Part shown: one piece after another, positions 9,094-17,245 of the stretch
How positions within the stretch are numbered: the first letter of the stretch is position 1
How the letters are laid out: every line of letters starts with the position of its first letter
NCBI RefSeq assembly: GCF_003387475.1
Contig: NZ_QUNO01000012.1
Span: 186,001-250,000, forward strand
DNA: 64,000 nt
Direction: 5' to 3'
Origin: Kutzneria buriramensis
GTDB lineage: Bacteria; Actinomycetota; Actinomycetes; Mycobacteriales; Pseudonocardiaceae
Notes under the pieces: generated by a model
The model's input: the letters and a program-made list of their open reading frames with translations, nothing else
Databases searched by the model: none
What the model was told of the DNA's origin: nothing
Program-made: the position numbers and the translations under genes

Positions 9094-10227
9094 CTAGGAG
9101 ACGTCCAGGCGGGCGCGGATCTGGGCGACCCGGGGCCACCAGGGGGCGATTCGCTCGGCCTCGACGAGCGTCAGGCGGGCGGTGGCGTTGTCGCCGGCGG
9201 CCATGTGCGCGCGCGCCAGCGTGGCCAGGTCGTCGGCCCGGCCCAGCGCGTCGTTGCCCAGCGCGATCGCCGAGTTGGCCAGCGTGATCGCCTTGGACAC
9301 GTTGCCGCGCAACACCTCCACCAGCGCCTTGGCGCCGTTCAGCTTGTACGAGGGGTAGGCCAGTTGCTCCGCGTCGGTGATCGCCCGCTCCGCCCAGCCC
9401 AGGCCCAGCTCCGGCTCCAGCTGCCCGGCCTCCACCGCGGCCGCCGCCAGCCCGGCCAGGCCGGCGGTGATCAGCGCGAAGTCGCGCTGCGGCAGCCCCG
9501 GCTCGGCCAGCATGCCCAGCACCAGCTGCATGGCCTCGGCGTAGCGGCCGTGCGCCTCCAGCACGATCACCCGCGCCATCGCCGATGACTGCTTGTCGGG
9601 CTGGAGCTGCTCCAACGCCTCGCAGGCCGCCCGCGCGGCCGGCAGGTCGCCGGCCTGCACCGCCTTCGTCACCGCGGCGACCAGCGGGGCGGCATCGATC
9701 TCGGCCGCCTCGCGCGGATCCAGCCGCAGGTACCGGAACAGCACCCAGCCGGTCGAGGTCACCGCCGCGTCCCGGCGGGGCACCAGCGCGAGGACGACCG
9801 CGGCGGCGCAGCCGACCGCGCCGCCCAGCCAGAACGGTCCCGACTCCACGGCGATCAGGACAGCCGTGACCGCTATGCCGAGGATCGCCGACACCAGATA
9901 CGTGCCCCAGATCCGGGGGCGGACCGGCGCCCTGCCCGGACCGACGGTCACCGACAGCATGATCGGCACGGCCCGTAGCGTGATCGTCCGGCCGGGTGTC
10001 GACCAGTCGTGCAGTCGAGCGCCCACGCCGATCACGATGCGAGGGATCCTCGGGCCCAGGGCCAGGCCGCCGGCAAGCACGCCCAGCTGGAGCGCGGCCA
10101 GGCCGATCAGCGCCCCTACGACCAGGCCCGGCAGCGCCAGCAGGATCGACCCCGGCGCGCGCTCCAGCGCGGCGACGACGATCACCGAGGCGACGGCCAA
10201 CACCGTCCAGGCGCGTACAGGGGACAC
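9094..10227 (-). CDS. Membrane protein with cytosolic TPR-like C-terminal half
   Basis: About 377 residues from GTG 10227. The N-terminal half carries roughly four hydrophobic segments (for example WTVLAVASVIVVAAL and LVSAILGIAVTAVLIAV). The C-terminal half (from about residue 175) is Ala/Leu-rich helical hairpins typical of tetratricopeptide scaffolds (AGDLPAARAACEALEQL, AAGDNATARLTLVEAERI). No catalytic motif is visible. An ATG at 10299 would also work, but its start codon would sit on top of the divergent DUF5313 start codon (CCATGG) and its extra residues look non-coding, so I prefer the GTG. It may anchor or organise a membrane complex. Function unknown. Confidence 0.7.
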   Translation of the reverse strand: MSPVRAWTVLAVASVIVVAALERAPGSILLALPGLVVGALIGLAALQLGVLAGGLALGPRIPRIVIGVGARLHDWSTPGRTITLRAVPIMLSVTVGPGRAPVRPRIWGTYLVSAILGIAVTAVLIAVESGPFWLGGAVGCAAAVVLALVPRRDAAVTSTGWVLFRYLRLDPREAAEIDAAPLVAAVTKAVQAGDLPAARAACEALEQLQPDKQSSAMARVIVLEAHGRYAEAMQLVLGMLAEPGLPQRDFALITAGLAGLAAAAVEAGQLEPELGLGWAERAITDAEQLAYPSYKLNGAKALVEVLRGNVSKAITLANSAIALGNDALGRADDLATLARAHMAAGDNATARLTLVEAERIAPWWPRVAQIRARLDVS

Positions 10228-10284
10228 GAAATCTACAGACGCTACCCCGAACCGGGCGGTTCCATCCGACGGGTCGAACAGGCC

Positions 10285-10290
10285 TAAAGT
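10285..10290 (+). promoter_or_regulatory. -10 element of a leaderless promoter (TAAAGT)
   Basis: TAAAGT ends exactly seven bases before the ATG at 10298, and no Shine-Dalgarno sequence is present. In actinobacteria this spacing puts the transcription start on the A of the ATG, which implies leaderless translation. Confidence 0.6.
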
Positions 10291-10297
10291 GCACGCC

Positions 10298-10666
10298 ATG
10301 GCGGCGAAGCGACCGAACCCGGCCCTGTGGCTCTGGTACTCGCTCGGCGGACGGCTGCCGCAGACCTACCGGGAATGGGTGCTCGGCGACGTGATCAGCA
10401 AGACCTGGCTGGTCCGCCACCTGCTGCGCACGTTCCTGCGGCTGCTGGTCCCGCTGGCGATCCTGTTCCTGGTGCTGTCCCAGTTCGGCGGCCCGCTCTA
10501 CATCATCCTGATGGCGCTCGCGCTGGGGCTGATCGTCGGCCTGTACTACTCGCTCAGTTACGCCTCCGAGGCCAACGACGCCAGGCTGCGCAAGTACGGC
10601 TATCCGCCGGCGTACGGCAGCACCATCCGGGACAACCGGTTCTCCGAAGAGGACCGTCCGGAGTAG
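10298..10666 (+). CDS. DUF5313-like small membrane protein
   Basis: A 122-residue protein opening with KRPNPALWLWYSLGGRLP, followed by a basic WVLGDVISKTW stretch and two transmembrane helices (LLVPLAILFLVLSQF and IILMALALGLIVGLYYS). This organisation matches the DUF5313 family of Pseudonocardiales, whose function is unknown. The soluble tail ends in acidic residues. The ATG is chosen because a TAAAGT -10 element stands seven bases upstream, as for a leaderless message. It ends two bases before the convergent rhodanese gene, with no room for a terminator. Confidence 0.75.
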   Translation: MAAKRPNPALWLWYSLGGRLPQTYREWVLGDVISKTWLVRHLLRTFLRLLVPLAILFLVLSQFGGPLYIILMALALGLIVGLYYSLSYASEANDARLRKYGYPPAYGSTIRDNRFSEEDRPE

Positions 10667-10668
10667 TC

Positions 10669-11061
10669 CTACGGCACCGCCGGCCGGCCGCCCTCGACCA
10701 CGGGCAGGCCCGCCGCCGCCCAGGCGCGGAAGCCGCCGACCAGGTCGGTCGCGGTGGTCAGGCCCAGCCGGTGCAGATCCCGCGCCGCGAGACTCGACGC
10801 GTAGCCCTCGTTGCAGAGCACGATCACCCGAGTCGCGCTGTCCACCTCGGGCAGCCGGTGATCGCTCTTCGGATCGAGCCGCCACTCCAGGTGGATGCGC
10901 TCCACCGGCACCGAGCCCGGGATCTCGCCCTCGGCCCGGCGGTTCTCGATCGGCCGGATGTCCACCAGCAGCGCGCCCTCGGCCTGGAGGCGGCTCGCCT
11001 CGGCCGGGGGCACCCGGTCCAGCTCGGCCCGCGCCTGATCGAGGTACTCGTCGACGGTCAC
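10669..11061 (-). CDS. Rhodanese-like sulfurtransferase
   Basis: A 130-residue single rhodanese domain that would carry a persulfide sulphur on its active-site cysteine. Cys83 lies in the loop CNEGYASS, and the DIRPIENRRAEGEIPGS segment is the usual domain-start signature. It begins with GTG inside the end of the cysteine dioxygenase gene (GTGA overlap, 11058-11061), so the two are translationally coupled. The pairing suggests handling of sulphur from cysteine or its breakdown products. A phosphatase-like Cdc25 role is unlikely given loop length. Confidence 0.85.
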   Translation of the reverse strand: MTVDEYLDQARAELDRVPPAEASRLQAEGALLVDIRPIENRRAEGEIPGSVPVERIHLEWRLDPKSDHRLPEVDSATRVIVLCNEGYASSLAARDLHRLGLTTATDLVGGFRAWAAAGLPVVEGGRPAVP

Positions 11062-11558
11062 TTCACGTCCTCCAGGCTGGCGTACTCGCGGGTCGGCAGC
11101 AGCGGCGGCGAGTAGGCGTGCACGCTCGCCGCCGGGCTGTCACCGACGTTACGCACCTGGTGTGCCCGCCCGCCGCTGAACCCAACCGCGTCGCCCAGAT
11201 CGCGGCGCATCGTCCGGATCGGGCCGCCCGGGTAGCGGTAGTCCTCGTTGAGCCGGCCCTTGAGCACCGTGAACGAGCCGGCGGCGCCGCCGTGGTCGTG
11301 CGGCTCCGTGCCCTGACCGGGCAGCCAGGACAGCAGCCACAGCTCCACGCCGCCGGTCAGCGCCAGGCGGGCCCACCAGCGCTGCTGCTGGTCGAACTGG
11401 AGCACCTGCAGCAGCGGGGTGGTCAGCTCGGTGGCGACCGTGCGGGTCAGGTCGCGGAGCTGGGACGGCGTCCACAGCGGACGCTCCGGCTGGATCAGGT
11501 CGCGCAGCAGCGGCAGATCCAGATCGGGGTGGACGTCGAGGTCGATGGCGAGGGTCAC
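11058..11558 (-). CDS. Cysteine dioxygenase family protein
   Basis: A 166-residue cupin that would oxidise the thiol of cysteine to cysteine sulfinate using Fe(II) and O2. The three histidine iron ligands are visible: His87 and His89 in EPHDHGG and His133 in GRAHQVRN. I start at GTG 11558 because AGGAG (11564-11568) stands five bases upstream and the protein then has the normal bacterial length; an upstream extension is Arg-rich and lacks homology sense. It is the first gene of a two-gene unit with the rhodanese. Related thiol dioxygenases act on mercaptopropionate, so the exact substrate is not settled. Confidence 0.85.
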   Translation of the reverse strand: MTLAIDLDVHPDLDLPLLRDLIQPERPLWTPSQLRDLTRTVATELTTPLLQVLQFDQQQRWWARLALTGGVELWLLSWLPGQGTEPHDHGGAAGSFTVLKGRLNEDYRYPGGPIRTMRRDLGDAVGFSGGRAHQVRNVGDSPAASVHAYSPPLLPTREYASLEDVK

Positions 11559-11862
11559 GGCAACTCCTGCGGTCGCGGCGTCGGGACGGCAAACGCGGAC
11601 GCGACGGGCCGGCGGGCTCGCGGTGGGAGCGATCAGCAGCCGCGTCGCGTGCGGGTACACCCGCAGGACGCGACGCGCACGAGGTCGACCACCAGGTCGC
11701 ACCATGTCGTCCTCGGCCGGATCATGAACCGATGTTCGCACGCCCGCGACTGGCGCCGCACCAACTTCCACTGGCTGAAATCACCTCGGACACCGACAAA
11801 TCCCCGGGGTCTGCCTGAGGCTTACATTCGTGGTGTCTGTGGGCGCGACTCGCGGGGGTTGG
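11559..11862. other. 304-base intergenic stretch with a degenerate family C repeat
   Basis: No gene is evident. The cysteine dioxygenase promoter must lie here. The left part, near 11821-11860, holds a recognisable right arm of the family C element (GCGCGACTCGCGGGGGTT at 11843-11860 preceded by CTTACATTCG), directly next to the stop codon of the gene at 11863. The matching left arm is mostly lost (weak echo near 11740-11760). Here both flanking genes run the same way, unlike the other family C copies. Confidence 0.5.
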
Positions 11863-13476
11863 TCAGCCGCGGGTGTGCCAGCCGCGGTGGCGTTCGGCGA
11901 GTTTCTGGGCGTGGGCGGCGACCGTGTCGTCGCCGTAGTGCTCGGCGATGACCAAGAGCACCTCACAGGTGCGGGGATGATCCGATCGCCACACGAGGTT
12001 CAGGAACTCCACGGTCCGGGCGGTGTCGCCGTGGTCGGCGACGGCGTCCAGCACTCGCTGCACGCCCCCGGAATCCAGCAGGCCCGCCAGCTCCGCGACG
12101 TTGGCGTCGGCGATGCGGACCGCCGGCACGTCGCCCTCGTCCAACGCCTTGTGCCGCAGCAGCCACAGCAGCGCCGGGCCGTCGTGCGGGCCGCCCAGCA
12201 GCAGGCGCACCGGCGGCACCGTCTGTCGGTCGCCGAAGACGTCGCCGCACGCCTGGATCGCCACCATCACGTGCGCGGTCGGCCGGTCGGGGGTCGCGAT
12301 GCGGCTGATCAGGATCCGCGCGGTGTGCCGCTCGGGCTGCTCCAGGCTCCACTCGCGGACGTCGTCGGCCCACTCGTCGCCGGCCGCCGCGATCGCGGCG
12401 ATCAGCTCGTCGACGTTCGCCCACTGCGGCGGCGGCAGCACTCGTACCAGCAGCCCGTTCTCCTCGGCCAGGTCGACGAGGATCGGCATCCCGCATGCCG
12501 TCAGCCGCGCCTCGCCGCCCAGCGCGAACATCAGGCCGCAGTCCATCAGGAAGTCGACTACCTCACCCGGCGCCGGCAACTCCGCCAGGTCCACCGAGCG
12601 CCGCGCGACCGCCGCCCGCACCAGCTCAATGCTCAGCTGCGCCAGGCTCCGGCGCGGCACTCTGGTCTGGGCCGCGAACGCCTTGCGGATCACGTTCAGC
12701 GGATACCGCTCCAGCTTCTGCCACGCCGCCACCCGCACCAGCCGGCCCTTGAACCGGCGCACCGCGCCCGCCGCGAGCGCCCACGCCAGCTCCGACCCGC
12801 CCATGCCCAGCTGCATCGCGACGTTCTCGGGCAGCTGGCCCTTGTCGACGAGCTCAATGCCGTCCTCACCGCACGCCTGCCGCAGCTGCGCGAACGTCAC
12901 GAACACTGGCGCCCGCTCCGCGGCGAACGCCTGCTCACGCTCGTTCGGCAGCCGCAGCGGACCCACCGCGCGCCGCTCGACGCCGTCCAGCACCCGCTTC
13001 ACCTCGTCCGCCGGCATGGTGCGCACCCGGGACACCTGCTCCGCGAACGTCAGCTCCTCGCCGCCGCGGACGTGCTGGAACAGCGCCTTGGCCGCCACGT
13101 CGTAGGACGCGCGGTGCTCCGCCGCCTCCCAGACCTCCTCGCACCGTTCCTCGATCTCCTCCGGAAGGTCGCTGTCCGGAGACAACATCCCGGCGCGGGC
13201 CAGGAAGTGCAGGAGCGGGCCCAGCGTCAGGGCCCCGTTCGCGCACACCGTCGCCGGCAGCGCCAGCCTCTCCGGCAGGTACTCCAGCAGGAACCGGTCC
13301 ACGTCGGACGCCGTCCAGCGGAAGGCGCCCGCGCTGGGGCCGAGGCTGCTCCAGTCCAGGGCCGTGATGGCGTCCTCGACGTGCACGACCGTGTCGGCGC
13401 GCTGGCCGGCCCACTCCACGAACTGCCACACCAGGTGGTCGCGGAGCTCGGGATCGGTGCCCCAAGGCTGCTGCAT
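11863..13476 (-). CDS. Large conserved-looking hypothetical protein
   Basis: A 537-residue soluble, acidic, helix-rich protein with no signal peptide or transmembrane segment. I recognise no domain. Visible features are an N-terminal WQFVEWAGQRADT segment, a middle region with LPLNVIRKAF-like basic helices (residues about 250-300), and a C-terminal part made of short repeated helices (ADANVAELAGLL, GGVQRVLDAVADHGD) that might fold as a helical solenoid. The start ATG 13476 is divergent from the ECF sigma gene across 116 bases. Such proteins are common in actinomycetes as single-copy unknowns. Function not assigned. Confidence 0.7.
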   Translation of the reverse strand: MQQPWGTDPELRDHLVWQFVEWAGQRADTVVHVEDAITALDWSSLGPSAGAFRWTASDVDRFLLEYLPERLALPATVCANGALTLGPLLHFLARAGMLSPDSDLPEEIEERCEEVWEAAEHRASYDVAAKALFQHVRGGEELTFAEQVSRVRTMPADEVKRVLDGVERRAVGPLRLPNEREQAFAAERAPVFVTFAQLRQACGEDGIELVDKGQLPENVAMQLGMGGSELAWALAAGAVRRFKGRLVRVAAWQKLERYPLNVIRKAFAAQTRVPRRSLAQLSIELVRAAVARRSVDLAELPAPGEVVDFLMDCGLMFALGGEARLTACGMPILVDLAEENGLLVRVLPPPQWANVDELIAAIAAAGDEWADDVREWSLEQPERHTARILISRIATPDRPTAHVMVAIQACGDVFGDRQTVPPVRLLLGGPHDGPALLWLLRHKALDEGDVPAVRIADANVAELAGLLDSGGVQRVLDAVADHGDTARTVEFLNLVWRSDHPRTCEVLLVIAEHYGDDTVAAHAQKLAERHRGWHTRG

Positions 13477-13592
13477 GCCGTCATCGTGTCAGAGGTCACC
13501 AGAGCTGTGCGCTGGCCGTGCTCGAACGATCGCTCCCCGTGAAGAGTGGTTTTTCCCCGTCGGAGTTCGGCCGCCCGGAACGATGAGTCGTT

Positions 13593-14120
13593 ATGAACCA
13601 ACCGTCCGGGGTGCGGCCGGACCCGGGGCTCGCCCTGCTCGACCTGTACGAACAGGCGCTGCCCCAGGTCTACGGCTACCTGCTGGCCCGCTGCGGCCAG
13701 CGCGCCGTGGCGGAGGACCTGACCACCGAGGTGTTCCTCGCGGCCATGGACTCCTGCCGGCGCGGCAAGGTCACCGAGGTCGGCACTAGTTGGCTCATCG
13801 GAGTCGCCCGGCACAAACTCGTCGACCACTGGAGGCGCGCCGAACGCGAGCGCCGCGGGCTGCGCGTGCTCGGCGGGCTCGCCGCCGAGCCCGAGGACCC
13901 GTGGGATGAGCGGCTGGACGCGCTGCTCGCCCACGACGTGCTCGCCGAACTGTCCGCGCAGCACCGGTCGGCGCTCACCCTTCGCTACCTCGACGGGCTG
14001 CCCGTGCCCGAGGTGGCGCGCTGTCTGGACCGGACCGTGCACGCCACCGAGGCGCTGCTCGTCCGGGCCCGCGGCGCCTTCCGTGCCCACTACCAGCGCC
14101 GAGAGGAGGGCACCCGATGA
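13593..14120 (+). CDS. ECF-type RNA polymerase sigma factor
   Basis: A 175-residue sigma-70 family protein with only regions 2 and 4. Region 2 spans about residues 17-85 (DLYEQALPQVYGYLLARC to SWLIGVARHKLVDHWRR) and region 4 about 110-165 (ELSAQHRSALTLRYLDGLPVPEVA, then a helix-turn-helix). It directs RNA polymerase to a small stress-type regulon. Its stop overlaps the next start (ATGA at 14117-14120), so the downstream VOC protein is made with it and may regulate or serve it. No classical zinc anti-sigma gene is nearby. No convincing GGAAC/CGTT autoregulatory promoter is visible upstream. Confidence 0.88.
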   Translation: MNQPSGVRPDPGLALLDLYEQALPQVYGYLLARCGQRAVAEDLTTEVFLAAMDSCRRGKVTEVGTSWLIGVARHKLVDHWRRAERERRGLRVLGGLAAEPEDPWDERLDALLAHDVLAELSAQHRSALTLRYLDGLPVPEVARCLDRTVHATEALLVRARGAFRAHYQRREEGTR

Positions 14121-14923
14121 CCGACCCGTTCGAGGACCTGCTCGAGCCCGTGATCCCCGTGGACCCGGACCCACGGTTCGCCGCAAGCCTGCGTGCCCTG
14201 CTCGAGGCCGCCTTCGTTCGTCCCATGTCTGGAGGAGCCATGCCCACCACCATCGCCCAGGGCGACGTCGTCTACGCGTCAGTCTGGTCGCCCGACAGCG
14301 CCCGCGCCGCCGCCTTCTACCGCACCGTCCTCGGCTGGAACGTTTCCGACGACGGCCGCCGCGTCGTCGGCCTCGGCCAACACCTCGGGCTGTGGACCGA
14401 TCCTCGGCGGACCACATTCCTCAGCCACTCCGTCGCCGACATGGACGCCGCCATGGAGCGGGTGCGGGCCGCCGGTGGGACCGCCGGCGATGCCGTGGAG
14501 GAGCCTTACGGGCTCAGCGCCATGTGCGTCGACAACCAGGGGCTGCCGTTCGCCCTGCACCACGCCGAGCCCGGTGCGCGGTCGGAGACGTTCGCGCAGG
14601 GGGAGATCGTGTATCTGACCATGCACGTGCGGGATTCGCTGTCGGCGCGGGAGTTCTACGGTTCCGTGTTCGGGTGGACGTTCACGCCGGGCCGTGTCGA
14701 GGACGGCTGGCAGGTCCAGGGGCCCTACCCGGGTTTCGGCATGCAGGGCGGTCACGCCGAGGCGGCGGTGCTGCCGATGTACGCGGTGGACGACGTCGTT
14801 GCCGCCGTCGCTCGGGTGCGGGCCGCCGGTGGGACGGCCACCGATCCCGAGCAGATGCCGTACGGGATCACCTCCGACTGCGTCGACGACCAGGGGCTGG
14901 GGTTCTACTTGGGACAGCTCTGA
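14117..14923 (+). CDS. Tandem VOC (glyoxalase-fold) protein coupled to an ECF sigma factor
   Basis: A 268-residue protein. Residues 1-38 form an acidic then helical leader (DPFEDLLEPVIPVDPDPRF and LRALLEAAF). Two vicinal-oxygen-chelate domains follow (about 42-150 and 155-268), each with the pattern of substrate-binding glyoxalase/bleomycin-resistance folds (ARAAAFYRTVLGW, AREFYGSVFGW). The gene overlaps the sigma gene by four bases. The leader resembles segments seen on proteins made with ECF factors and could bind the sigma factor, which is inference. A second in-frame ATG at 14240 follows GGAGGAG closely and could yield a leaderless VOC-only form. Substrate unknown. Confidence 0.8.
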   Translation: MTDPFEDLLEPVIPVDPDPRFAASLRALLEAAFVRPMSGGAMPTTIAQGDVVYASVWSPDSARAAAFYRTVLGWNVSDDGRRVVGLGQHLGLWTDPRRTTFLSHSVADMDAAMERVRAAGGTAGDAVEEPYGLSAMCVDNQGLPFALHHAEPGARSETFAQGEIVYLTMHVRDSLSAREFYGSVFGWTFTPGRVEDGWQVQGPYPGFGMQGGHAEAAVLPMYAVDDVVAAVARVRAAGGTATDPEQMPYGITSDCVDDQGLGFYLGQL

Positions 14924-14967
14924 CGCGTTTGTCCACAGGGCGTGGACTTCGGGGAGGTTGTCCACAG

Positions 14968-15010
14968 GCCTACCGTCGCCAAGATCGACATCCGCTCGGC
15001 GACGGTAGGC
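14968..15010. terminator. 13-bp hairpin between VOC and glgX
   Basis: GCCTACCGTCGCC (14968-14980) pairs perfectly with GGCGACGGTAGGC (14998-15010) around a 17-base loop. It lies between two convergent genes and should act as a bidirectional terminator. Confidence 0.6.
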
Positions 15011-15061
15011 TGGACCCGGGGCCGCCCCCCAGGGATAGGGCGGGGGATGGAATTCGCGCCG

Positions 15062-17185
15062 TCAGTTCGCCCGAGGCACCCGCAGCAGCAGGGTGGTGCG
15101 GCCCGCTAGCTCGATGGACGTCCCCGACGACAAGGGCGTCTGGTCGGCGGGGGTGCCATCCGGCGTGCCGCTGTCCAGCATCGGCTCGAACGTCGGCCCG
15201 AACTCGGCCCGCGGCAGCGTGAAGTCGCACGGATCGCCGCCGGCGTGGAGCACGATGAGCCACGAGTGGTCCGACACCAACTCGCCGGATTTGGTACGGG
15301 ACAAGCAGTTCGCCCCGTCGATCCACACGCCGAGCGTCCGGCGGTCGTCGTCGAACCAGTCGGTCTCGGCCATCTCGGCGCCGTCGGGCCGCAGCCACAC
15401 GAGGTCGGGCTCGCCGCTGGGCGTGATGCGGCCGTCGAAGAACTGCGGCTGCCGCAGGGCGGGGGAGGCGGCGCGGATCGCCACGACCCGTTGGACGAAG
15501 GCGAGCAGCTCGGCGCCGGCGGCGTCCAGCGCCCAGTTCATCCAGGACATCTCGTTGTCCTGGTTGTACGCGTTGTTGTCGCCGTCCTGCGTCCGCCACA
15601 TCTCGTCGCCGGCGGTCAGCAGCGGCGTGCCCATGGACAGCAGCAGCGAGGACATGAGGTTGCGGGCCTGCCGCGCGCGCAGCGCGAGCACCTCGGGATC
15701 GGTGGTCTCCCCCTCGGCGCCGCAGTTCCACGACCGGTTGTCGTTGCTGCCGTCCCGGTTCTCCTCGCCGTTGGCCTCGTTGTGCTTGTCGTTGTACGAA
15801 ACCATGTCGCGCAGGGTGAAACCGTCGTGCGCGGTGATGAAGTTGATCGACGCCCACGGTCGCCGACCGTCGTCGGCGTACAGGTCGCTGGACCCGGTCA
15901 GCCGGTAGGCGAGATCCCGCACTCCTACCGCCCCACGCCAGAAATCACGCACCGTGTCGCGGTACCGGCCGTTCCACTCGGCCCACTGCACGCCGAAAGC
16001 GCCGACCCGGTAGCCGTCGCCGGTGGCGTCCCACGGCTCGGCGATGAGCTTGCAACTGGCCAGCAGCGGGTCGCAGGCGATGGCGGTCAGCAGCGCGGCG
16101 TTCGGGTCGAACTGCCCGGCGCCGGGACGGCCCAGCACGGACGCGAGGTCGAACCGGAAGCCGTCGACGCCGAGCTCACCGGCCCAGTACCGGAGCGAAT
16201 CGGTCACCAGCCGCACGACGGTCGGCGACCCGGCGTCCAGGGTGTTTCCGCAACCGGTGATGTCCAGGCCCCGGCCGCCGTCGCCGTGCGCGTAGTACGC
16301 CGGGGCGTCCAGACCCCGGAAACACAGCGTCGGACCCTCGAAACCGGACTCGCAGGTGTGGTTGAACACCACGTCGACGATGACCTCGATGCCGGCCGCG
16401 TGCAGCGACGCCACCATGGTCCGGAACTCCTCGACCTCCCGGCCGGGCTCGCTGGCGTAACCGGCGTACGGGGCGAAGAACCCCAGCGGCGAATACCCCC
16501 AGTAGTTGTGGCGACCGGCTGTGATCAGCGACGGCTCGTCCACGAAGGTGTGCACGGGCATCAGCTCGACGGCGGTCACGCCCAGCCGCACCAGGTGCTC
16601 GACCGCGGCGGGATGGGCCAGCCCCAGGTAGGTGCCGCGCAGCGGCTCGGGCACGTCCGGGTGCCGCTTGGTGAAGCCCTTGACGTGCAGCTCGTAGAAC
16701 ACCGACTCCTCGAACGGGACCTCCGGCTTCACGCCGGTCGCCGGCCCGCCCGGCGAGGTCACCACCGACAGCGGCACGCTGCCCAGCGAGTCCACGGTGG
16801 AGGCCGGCCCGGTCATCGGGTTGTCGACGTAGCCGAGCGCGGCCTCGAGATTGGTGAGATCCCCAGTGATGCGTTTCGCATACGGGTCGACGAGCAGCTT
16901 CGCCGGATTGTGGCGAAGACCACGTGACGGGTCGTACGGCCCGTGCACCCGATAGCCGTACTGCTGGCCGGGCAGCACGCCGCGGACCACGCCGTGCCAC
17001 ACCCCGAAGGTGCGTTCCGTCAGCTCAACGCGCCTTTCCGACCCGTTGTCGAGTAAGCAGACCTCCACCGCCTCGGCCGTTGAGGAGGCGACGGCGAACC
17101 GCACCCCACCGGCCTCGGGGTGCGACCCGAGCGGAAAGGGACGGCCGGCCAGCATCATCGGGTCCGGCGCAGGGTTGGCAACCAC
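15062..17185 (-). CDS. glgX: Glycogen debranching enzyme GlgX
   Basis: A 707-residue GH13 isoamylase-type enzyme that hydrolyses alpha-1,6 branches of phosphorylase-trimmed glycogen in the cytosol. An N-terminal CBM48-like domain (GRPFPLGSHPEAGGVRFA) precedes the (beta/alpha)8 barrel. The catalytic Asp is in DGFRFDLASVLG, the acid/base Glu in IAEPWD, and the transition-state Asp in TAHDGFT. Length fits the family. The start is GTG 17185 with GGGGA ten bases upstream; an internal ATG pair about ten residues later is an alternative. It is divergent from the ABC gene at 17246 and fits the alpha-glucan genes downstream. Confidence 0.93.
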   Translation of the reverse strand: MVANPAPDPMMLAGRPFPLGSHPEAGGVRFAVASSTAEAVEVCLLDNGSERRVELTERTFGVWHGVVRGVLPGQQYGYRVHGPYDPSRGLRHNPAKLLVDPYAKRITGDLTNLEAALGYVDNPMTGPASTVDSLGSVPLSVVTSPGGPATGVKPEVPFEESVFYELHVKGFTKRHPDVPEPLRGTYLGLAHPAAVEHLVRLGVTAVELMPVHTFVDEPSLITAGRHNYWGYSPLGFFAPYAGYASEPGREVEEFRTMVASLHAAGIEVIVDVVFNHTCESGFEGPTLCFRGLDAPAYYAHGDGGRGLDITGCGNTLDAGSPTVVRLVTDSLRYWAGELGVDGFRFDLASVLGRPGAGQFDPNAALLTAIACDPLLASCKLIAEPWDATGDGYRVGAFGVQWAEWNGRYRDTVRDFWRGAVGVRDLAYRLTGSSDLYADDGRRPWASINFITAHDGFTLRDMVSYNDKHNEANGEENRDGSNDNRSWNCGAEGETTDPEVLALRARQARNLMSSLLLSMGTPLLTAGDEMWRTQDGDNNAYNQDNEMSWMNWALDAAGAELLAFVQRVVAIRAASPALRQPQFFDGRITPSGEPDLVWLRPDGAEMAETDWFDDDRRTLGVWIDGANCLSRTKSGELVSDHSWLIVLHAGGDPCDFTLPRAEFGPTFEPMLDSGTPDGTPADQTPLSSGTSIELAGRTTLLLRVPRAN

Positions 17186-17245
17186 GTCGCGATCTTCCCC
17201 GACCCGGTGCCCCGGTGCCAGGCCACGTCCGGAGGGTTAGGAACA

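Noticed and set aside
8342-10885. 847-codon frame crossing several genes on the - strand
   Set aside because: Passes through three genes and an intergenic hairpin and has shadow-type composition.
13540-13592. ECF-type GGAAC/CGTT autoregulatory promoter
   Set aside because: GGAAC occurs 14 bases before the start, but the next GTT is only eight bases on, far from the usual 16-17 spacing.
15245-16927. 560-codon frame opposite glgX
   Set aside because: Antisense to a full-length, motif-complete GlgX; composition typical of a shadow frame.
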